Assembly: GCA_016744755.1 (NCBI GenBank) | Contig: JADGDT010000008.1 | Span: forward strand, 7,254-67,433 | Source of the DNA: Ichthyobacteriaceae bacterium | GTDB lineage: Bacteria > Bacteroidota > Bacteroidia > Flavobacteriales > JADGDT01 | Direction: 5' to 3' | DNA length: 60,180 bases | Shown: positions 55,792-60,180 of the stretch, piece after piece | Numbering within the stretch: the first letter of the stretch is position 1 | Layout of the letters: each line of letters opens with the position of its first letter | Notes under the pieces: generated by a model | What the model saw: only the letters and a program-made list of their open reading frames with translations | Told to the model about the DNA's origin: nothing | The model's database searches: none | Translations under genes and position numbers: made by a program

Positions 55792-57180
55792 TTATTTTTC
55801 TAATTCTGCAAAATATTTGTAAAACAACGGAATTGTTTCAATTCCTTTAAGGTAATTAAATACTCCAAAATGTTCGTTTGGAGAGTGAATTGAATCACTG
55901 TCTAATCCGAAACCAATAAGTATAGATTTACTACCTAATTCTTTCTCGAACAAAGCAACAATAGGAATACTCCCTCCCGAACGTGTTGGTATAGAATCTA
56001 CACCAAATGTATCTTTCAGTGCTTTTGCTGCTGCAACATAACCATTGTTATCAATTGGAGTTACGTATGCATGTCCTCCTCTATTTTCTTGTACTTTTAC
56101 TTTTACAGATTCAGGTGCCAAACTTCTTAAATAATCTGCTAATTGTTTTGTTGCTTTATTAGGATCTTGTCCTGGAACTAAACGCATAGAAATTTTTGCA
56201 AAAGCAGATGAAGCAATTACTGTTTTTGTTCCTTCGCCAGTATATCCTCCCCAAATTCCGTTAACATCTAATGCAGGTCTAATTGTAGCACGCTCAACTG
56301 TAGAATAACCTTCTTCTCCTTGAATATCACTTAAATCTAACGCTTTTTTGTAAGCATCTATAGAGAAAGGAGCTTTTGCCATATCGGCACGTTCTTCGGC
56401 ACTCAATTCAATTACATCATCGTAAAAACCAGGAATTGCAATTTTACCTTTATCATCGTGCAAAGATGAAATCATCCTAGTTAGAACGTTGATAGGGTTT
56501 GGTACTGCTCCTCCATAAAGTCCAGAGTGTAAATCTCTGTTTGGTCCAGTTACTTCTATTTCTATATGACCTAGTCCTCGTAATCCTGTAGTAATTGAAG
56601 GCTGAGAATTTGAAATCATCCCTGTATCAGAAATCAAAATAACATCGTTACTTAGTTTATCTTGATTACGTTCTACAAACCAACCTAAACTAGACGATCC
56701 TATTTCTTCTTCTCCTTCTATCATGAATTTCATGTTACAAGGAAAATCATTCATGCTATTCATTATTTCTAATGCTTTTACATGCATAAATACCTGACCT
56801 TTATCGTCACTAGACCCACGTCCGAATATTGCTCCTTCCGGATGAAGTTCTGTCTTTTTTATAATTGGTTCAAATGGATCTGTATCCCAAAGTTCTATCG
56901 GGTCTACTGGTTGAACATCGTAATGACCATAAACTAAAACTGTAGGTAACTTTTCGTCTACAAACTTATCACCGTAAACAATTGGAAAACCTGGAGTCTC
57001 GCAAATCTCAACATTCTCTGCCCCTGCCAATTCAAGACTCTTTTTAACCTCTTCGGCCGTATGCTGCATGTCTGCTACATGTGCAGGATCTGCACTAATT
57101 GAGGGAATGCTAACAATATCAAAAAGCTCTTTTAAAAACCTCTCTTTATTTTTTTCTATATAATCTTTTACTTGATTCAT
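55792..57180 (-). CDS. M20-family dipeptidase
   Basis: A 462-residue metallopeptidase. The zinc ligands are in VLVYGHYDVQ (H86, D88), GRGSSDDKGQ (D125/D126) and MIEGEEEIGSSS (E155-E159, with catalytic and bridging Glu), and near the end HSPNEHFGVFN. A dimerisation (lid) domain occupies about 205-365. The overall layout matches the PepV/CNDP-like cytosolic dipeptidases of the M20 family. It probably hydrolyses dipeptides in the cytoplasm; there is no signal peptide. A TACATTTG box lies 25 bases before the ATG. Confidence 0.93.
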   Translation of the reverse strand: MNQVKDYIEKNKERFLKELFDIVSIPSISADPAHVADMQHTAEEVKKSLELAGAENVEICETPGFPIVYGDKFVDEKLPTVLVYGHYDVQPVDPIELWDTDPFEPIIKKTELHPEGAIFGRGSSDDKGQVFMHVKALEIMNSMNDFPCNMKFMIEGEEEIGSSSLGWFVERNQDKLSNDVILISDTGMISNSQPSITTGLRGLGHIEIEVTGPNRDLHSGLYGGAVPNPINVLTRMISSLHDDKGKIAIPGFYDDVIELSAEERADMAKAPFSIDAYKKALDLSDIQGEEGYSTVERATIRPALDVNGIWGGYTGEGTKTVIASSAFAKISMRLVPGQDPNKATKQLADYLRSLAPESVKVKVQENRGGHAYVTPIDNNGYVAAAKALKDTFGVDSIPTRSGGSIPIVALFEKELGSKSILIGFGLDSDSIHSPNEHFGVFNYLKGIETIPLFYKYFAELEK

Positions 57181-57205
57181 TAAATCTAATTTTAAAGTTG
57201 TTGAA

Positions 57206-57213
57206 CAAATGTA
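57206..57213 (-). promoter_or_regulatory. -7 promoter box of the M20 dipeptidase gene
   Basis: TACATTTG on the minus strand is a full TAnnTTTG match, 25 bases before the ATG at 57180. Confidence 0.5.
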
Positions 57214-57236
57214 CTTATTTTCAGTAAGAAAAGGTA

Positions 57237-57272
57237 TAAAAAAAACCTCGCTACTTATGTAACTAGGTTTTA
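57237..57272 (-). terminator. Terminator after the barrel-like protein gene
   Basis: The stem AAAACCT / AGGTTTT has a 16-base loop and on the minus strand is followed by a run of eight T. It lies about 55 bases past the stop at 57327. Confidence 0.7.
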
Positions 57273-57326
57273 AAGTATTACTTAAAAAATGGATATTCTA
57301 ATTGAAATAAGTTAGACCAGTTTAAA

Positions 57327-58007
57327 CTAATAATCACCAAATCTGTAGACTAATCCTATATTTAAATCAAGCATTCTTTTTACATATTCTTGACCAACTA
57401 TAACTCCTTCAGTATTTCTTTTTTCAATAAAGACATTATCACTTAATATAATTTTGTCTATAATGCTTAATGATATTCCTACTTTCCTTATAAAATATGT
57501 TGACTTTACTCCTGCTCTAAAGCCATATCCATATTTATTGTCTAGCTTTGAAGTGTATTGGGTTTTTGTTTCGTCATAACTCAAGTACTCCGGATATTTA
57601 TAATATCCAACATATCCTCCTGCAATTAAATCTATTTCATCTGGTAAAATTATATCTAAAATTTTAACTCCTAAATTATCGCTATTTAAATGACTGAAAA
57701 TTTTATAGGACATTAAAATAGGCATCTCTAATCCAGAGGAAATACCATCAGCCTCAAATATGTATCTTATACCTGAACTAATACTTACATGATTTTTAAA
57801 GCTATACCTATAATCAAAATATATATAACTATCTCCTATAATATGCTCGGTATCCGAAATAGAAGAACCTAAACTTACAGATATACTTCTATATAAATCT
57901 AAATCGTACTGAGAGCCTTTAACTCCCATAAAATCTAAGACAGGTTGTGATTGTGAAAATATAAATCCTGAGTAAAAAATAAATAGTATTAGAAATAGTT
58001 TTCTCAT
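57327..58007 (-). CDS. Putative outer-membrane beta-barrel protein
   Basis: The start is set at ATG 58007, giving signal peptide MRKLFLILFIFYSGFIFSQ. The longer TTG start at 58058 lies inside the thioredoxin terminator hairpin and is rejected. The mature part consists of alternating strands (ISVSLGSSISD, SYIYFDYRYSFKNHVSISSG, GYGFRAGVKSTYFIRKVGIS) and ends LDLNIGLVYRFGDY, with an aromatic near the C-terminus as in outer-membrane barrels. It has 226 residues and no recognisable family. It sits between the thioredoxin and dipeptidase genes with terminators on both sides, so it is likely its own unit. Confidence 0.75.
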   Translation of the reverse strand: MRKLFLILFIFYSGFIFSQSQPVLDFMGVKGSQYDLDLYRSISVSLGSSISDTEHIIGDSYIYFDYRYSFKNHVSISSGIRYIFEADGISSGLEMPILMSYKIFSHLNSDNLGVKILDIILPDEIDLIAGGYVGYYKYPEYLSYDETKTQYTSKLDNKYGYGFRAGVKSTYFIRKVGISLSIIDKIILSDNVFIEKRNTEGVIVGQEYVKRMLDLNIGLVYRFGDY

Positions 58008-58045
58008 ATTATTAATTAGGTGATTCAGTAAAATTAAAACAAATA

Positions 58046-58078
58046 AAAAACCATCCAATAAAAATATTAGATGGTTTT
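58046..58078 (-). terminator. Terminator of trxA
   Basis: The stem AAAACCATC / GATGGTTTT has a loop of about 14 bases. On the minus strand TTTTTTATTT follows. It lies 24 bases after the trxA stop. Confidence 0.85.
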
Positions 58079-58101
58079 AAATATTATGAAAAAAGCAATT
58101 A

Positions 58102-58473
58102 TTATTTTGCTTCTTGTGCTTTCAATAATTCTTGCTCAATAACCTGAATCAACTGCTCTTTTGGAAGTGCACCTGGTTGCATCATTGGCTGTCCTTCTTT
58201 AGGAATAAAAAGGATAGAAGGAATTGACTTAATACCGAATACAGCAGATAATTCTTGCTCTGCTTCTGTATCAACTTTATAGATATTTATTTTACCAGCA
58301 AACTGATCAGAAAGCTCTTCTAAAATTGGAGCTACCATTTTACATGGTCCACACCAGTCAGCATAAAAATCAACGATAGCTGGAAGCTCTCCCTGAAAAT
58401 CCCATTCTTGTTTAGTTGTGTAATCAAACACATCTTTCTTAAATCCTTCTGTTGTTAACTTAATTGTAGGCAT
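58102..58473 (-). CDS. trxA: Thioredoxin
   Basis: A 123-residue thioredoxin fold with the active site ADWCGPCK (C41, C44), the cis-proline motif GIKSIPSILF, and no signal peptide, so it is cytoplasmic. It has an extended N-terminus (FDYTTKQEWDFQGELPAI) and a short charged tail compared with E. coli TrxA. It reduces protein disulfides using thioredoxin reductase, which is not in this window. A complete promoter lies upstream, a clear terminator downstream. Confidence 0.94.
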   Translation of the reverse strand: MPTIKLTTEGFKKDVFDYTTKQEWDFQGELPAIVDFYADWCGPCKMVAPILEELSDQFAGKINIYKVDTEAEQELSAVFGIKSIPSILFIPKEGQPMMQPGALPKEQLIQVIEQELLKAQEAK

Positions 58474-58518
58474 AATAATTTATTTATATTAATATCTTAT
58501 TTTCTTTATTTGACGATG

Positions 58519-58547
58519 CAAATGTACAATACCTTACTATCTCCAAA
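58519..58547 (-). promoter_or_regulatory. Complete promoter of trxA (TTTG-N17-TACATTTG)
   Basis: On the minus strand the -33 TTTG is at 58544-58547 and the -7 TACATTTG at 58519-58526, 17 bases apart. The start codon is 45 bases downstream. Confidence 0.65.
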
Positions 58548-58638
58548 GTAACATTTGATACTTTTTGCAATTTTTTCTGACAAACAGTATTCTATAGCTT
58601 ACAAACTAAATACAAGTACCTAAAACACAAATACTTAC

Positions 58639-59982
58639 CTAGTAAAGGTTTGCTAAATCTAACCCTCCTATATTACCAGACGACATAAATAAAGCTACTT
58701 CTACTTCTGGCAACTTACTATTTACATAATCTTTTAATTCAGTCTCATCATCAAAAAACAATAAATCATCTTTTGCAAAAGCATCTTTTATTTGCTTCTC
58801 ATTAATTGGCTTCATCCTTTTATTTTCAACAATAACTTTATCAACAAAAACAATAGGATTAGAAACTGTATCTAAGCTACCCTTGTATTGTTTCAAAAAT
58901 TGCGGATTAAGACTACTATAAGTGTGAAGTTCCAAAACTACAAGCTTATTTTCATAGGCATACCTTTCGCTTACTGCTGATACACTTGCTGCAACTTTAG
59001 ATGGTGAGTGAGCAAAATCTTTGTAAACAACATGCTCATTATCAGCATAAACTTCCTCTAGCCTACGTGATGCGCCTTTAAAGTTTGAGATAGATTTATA
59101 AAATTTATCTTCGCTAATACCCATCTGCATACAAAGTACTTTTGCACCTTCTATATTTTGTAAGTTATGTTTGCCGAATACTTCTAATTTGTATTCTCCA
59201 ATGTTAGAAATCAAAATATAACTTCCATTTTCTATTTTGTAATTAGGAGTGCAATATGGAATAAATTCAATTTTGGCATCTGAGCTTCCTACTAATGAAA
59301 CTATATTTTCATCTTCGGTATTATACGCCAACACTCCACCTTCTTCAATTTTATCGATGAATATTTTGAACTGCTCTACGTAATTCTCGAAAGTAGGGAA
59401 TACATTTATGTGATCCCAAGCAATACCCGTAAGCAATGCGACATTAGGTTTATACAGATGAAATTTAGGGCGTAAATCTAACGCTGACGAAAGGTACTCA
59501 TCGCCTTCTAGTACAATATATTTATTCTCGTTTGTAAGCTTAACCATAGTTTCGAAACCTTCTAGTTGAGCTCCAACCATATAATCAACCTCAAGATTAA
59601 GTTGCTGTACTACATGTAAAACCATAGATGTAATTGTAGTTTTCCCATGCGAACCACCAATTACTACTCTAGTTTTTTCTTTAGACTGATTGTATAAAAA
59701 CTCAGGATAAGAGTAAATTTTCAGGTTTAAAGCTTGTGCTTTTATCAACTCAGGATTATCGGAATGAGCGTGCATACCAAGTACAATTGCCTCAATATCT
59801 TCTGAAATATTATTTTCATCCCATCCCATTTTATCAGGTAGAAGTCCATACTTTTTCAACCTTCCTCTAGAAGGTTCAAAAATAATATCATCGGAACCTG
59901 TTATATTATTTCCTTCTTTGCTAAGGGCAATTGCTAAATTATGCATTGCACTACCTCCTATAGATATAAAGTGTATTCTCAT
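58639..59982 (-). CDS. mpl: Mur ligase family protein, Mpl-like (murein peptide ligase)
   Basis: A 447-residue ligase. The N-terminal Rossmann-like domain begins MRIHFISIGGSAMHNLA. The central ATPase has GGSHGKTT (109-116), YIVLEGDEY (the carbamoylated/Mg region) and GIAWDHINVFPT. The C-terminal domain carries YKDFAHSPSKVAASV, where the family has D-Y-A-H-x-P. The start and GSHGKTT, rather than GTHGKTTT, favour Mpl, which re-attaches recycled L-Ala-D-Glu-mDAP tripeptide to UDP-MurNAc, over MurC. No other mur genes are adjacent, which also fits a recycling enzyme. Confidence 0.88.
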   Translation of the reverse strand: MRIHFISIGGSAMHNLAIALSKEGNNITGSDDIIFEPSRGRLKKYGLLPDKMGWDENNISEDIEAIVLGMHAHSDNPELIKAQALNLKIYSYPEFLYNQSKEKTRVVIGGSHGKTTITSMVLHVVQQLNLEVDYMVGAQLEGFETMVKLTNENKYIVLEGDEYLSSALDLRPKFHLYKPNVALLTGIAWDHINVFPTFENYVEQFKIFIDKIEEGGVLAYNTEDENIVSLVGSSDAKIEFIPYCTPNYKIENGSYILISNIGEYKLEVFGKHNLQNIEGAKVLCMQMGISEDKFYKSISNFKGASRRLEEVYADNEHVVYKDFAHSPSKVAASVSAVSERYAYENKLVVLELHTYSSLNPQFLKQYKGSLDTVSNPIVFVDKVIVENKRMKPINEKQIKDAFAKDDLLFFDDETELKDYVNSKLPEVEVALFMSSGNIGGLDLANLY

Positions 59983-60049
59983 CTTTTTTTATATTTTTAA
60001 TCGAAATAAATATAAAGTAAGTGTAAGTATTTAATTCGTTTTATTCAAC

Positions 60050-60080
60050 AAAAAAACTCCTAATAATTAGGAGTTTTTTT
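60050..60080. terminator. Bidirectional hairpin overlapping the end of the right-edge gene
   Basis: The perfect stem AAAAAAACTCCTAAT / ATTAGGAGTTTTTTT (apart from the loop base) has T-runs in both directions. The stop codon of the right-edge gene (TAG at 60060-60062) lies within it. Confidence 0.85.
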
Positions 60081-60180
60081 ATATAATCTTTGCTTAAGCC
60101 TTGTTCTTTTAGACCTCTTAACAAATTCTTCAGTTGGATATCTTGGATATTCTGGACGTAAAAATTCTAAAGGTCTAACC
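60060..60180 (-). CDS. 3' end of an unidentified gene (partial)
   Basis: An open frame enters from the right edge and ends in the terminator. The visible tail reads VRPLEFLRPEYPRYPTEEFV then KRSKRTRLKQRLYKKTPNY. It is strongly basic and proline-containing, which suggests a nucleic-acid-contacting or otherwise charged C-terminus. The family cannot be identified from 39 residues. It runs 5' into sequence outside the window. Confidence 0.55.
   Translation of the reverse strand, partial: VRPLEFLRPEYPRYPTEEFVKRSKRTRLKQRLYKKTPNY

Noticed and set aside
58008-58058. Upstream TTG start for the barrel-like protein
   Set aside because: It falls in the trxA terminator hairpin; the ATG at 58007 starts a standard signal peptide.

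Overview
The window is from a low-GC member of the phylum Bacteroidota. The evidence is the very AT-rich spacers, promoters matching the Bacteroidota -7 consensus TAnnTTTG, type IX secretion (T9SS) sorting domains, a type III glutamine synthetase, a TonB receptor/DUF4249 pair, HisKA_2/LytTR signalling and TPR-LuxR regulators. Almost everything looks chromosomal. No rRNA, tRNA, CRISPR array, intact IS element or prophage was seen. I cannot name the genus.

Layout. The left edge holds the first 15 codons of a probable DEAD-box helicase and an ABC-F ATPase flanked by related palindromic repeats. From 2.3 to 21 kb is a surface and secretion region: a possible 37-residue membrane peptide, an 878-residue T9SS protein built as two seven-bladed FG-GAP propellers, a LytTR/HisKA_2 two-component pair, a 3204-residue LamG/Fn3 giant with a small companion that shares one of its domains, and a TPR-LuxR membrane regulator. 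From 21 to 28.5 kb lie a transposase remnant, a divergent lipid kinase / App1-like phosphatase pair, a YciO-like protein, fructose-6-phosphate aldolase or transaldolase, a long-chain acyl-CoA synthetase and an orphan protein. From 28.9 to 36.7 kb is a type I restriction-modification operon, hsdM - RhuM/Doc fusion - hsdS - hsdR, with a PH-domain gene just upstream. From 37 to 60 kb are housekeeping and envelope genes: glnN, a Ca2+/cation antiporter, apt, a FadL-type porin, a TonB receptor plus DUF4249 lipoprotein, a DUF5020 barrel plus purine permease, a lipoprotein plus AsmA-like protein, a CrtI-like oxidoreductase, an M20 dipeptidase, thioredoxin, an Mpl-like ligase, and the 3' end of an unidentified gene.

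How the genes work together. Several neighbours form units. The DUF5020 barrel and NCS2 permease probably carry purines across the two membranes, and apt (not linked) would salvage adenine. The lipid kinase and App1-like phosphatase probably act in opposite directions on phosphatidate and diacylglycerol. The three T9SS cargo proteins sit around two signalling genes or pairs, which suggests a regulated cell-surface programme.

The spacers are unusually structured. At least six copies of an intergenic element with GGTTCTACCCT-type inverted ends occur, along with several other palindromic or short tandem repeat families. One copy abuts a truncated transposase. Nothing here is clearly an undescribed system. 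The most worthwhile leads are the RhuM/Doc fusion inside the restriction operon, the duplicated heptad propeller, the domain shared by the giant and its companion, and the intergenic element family.
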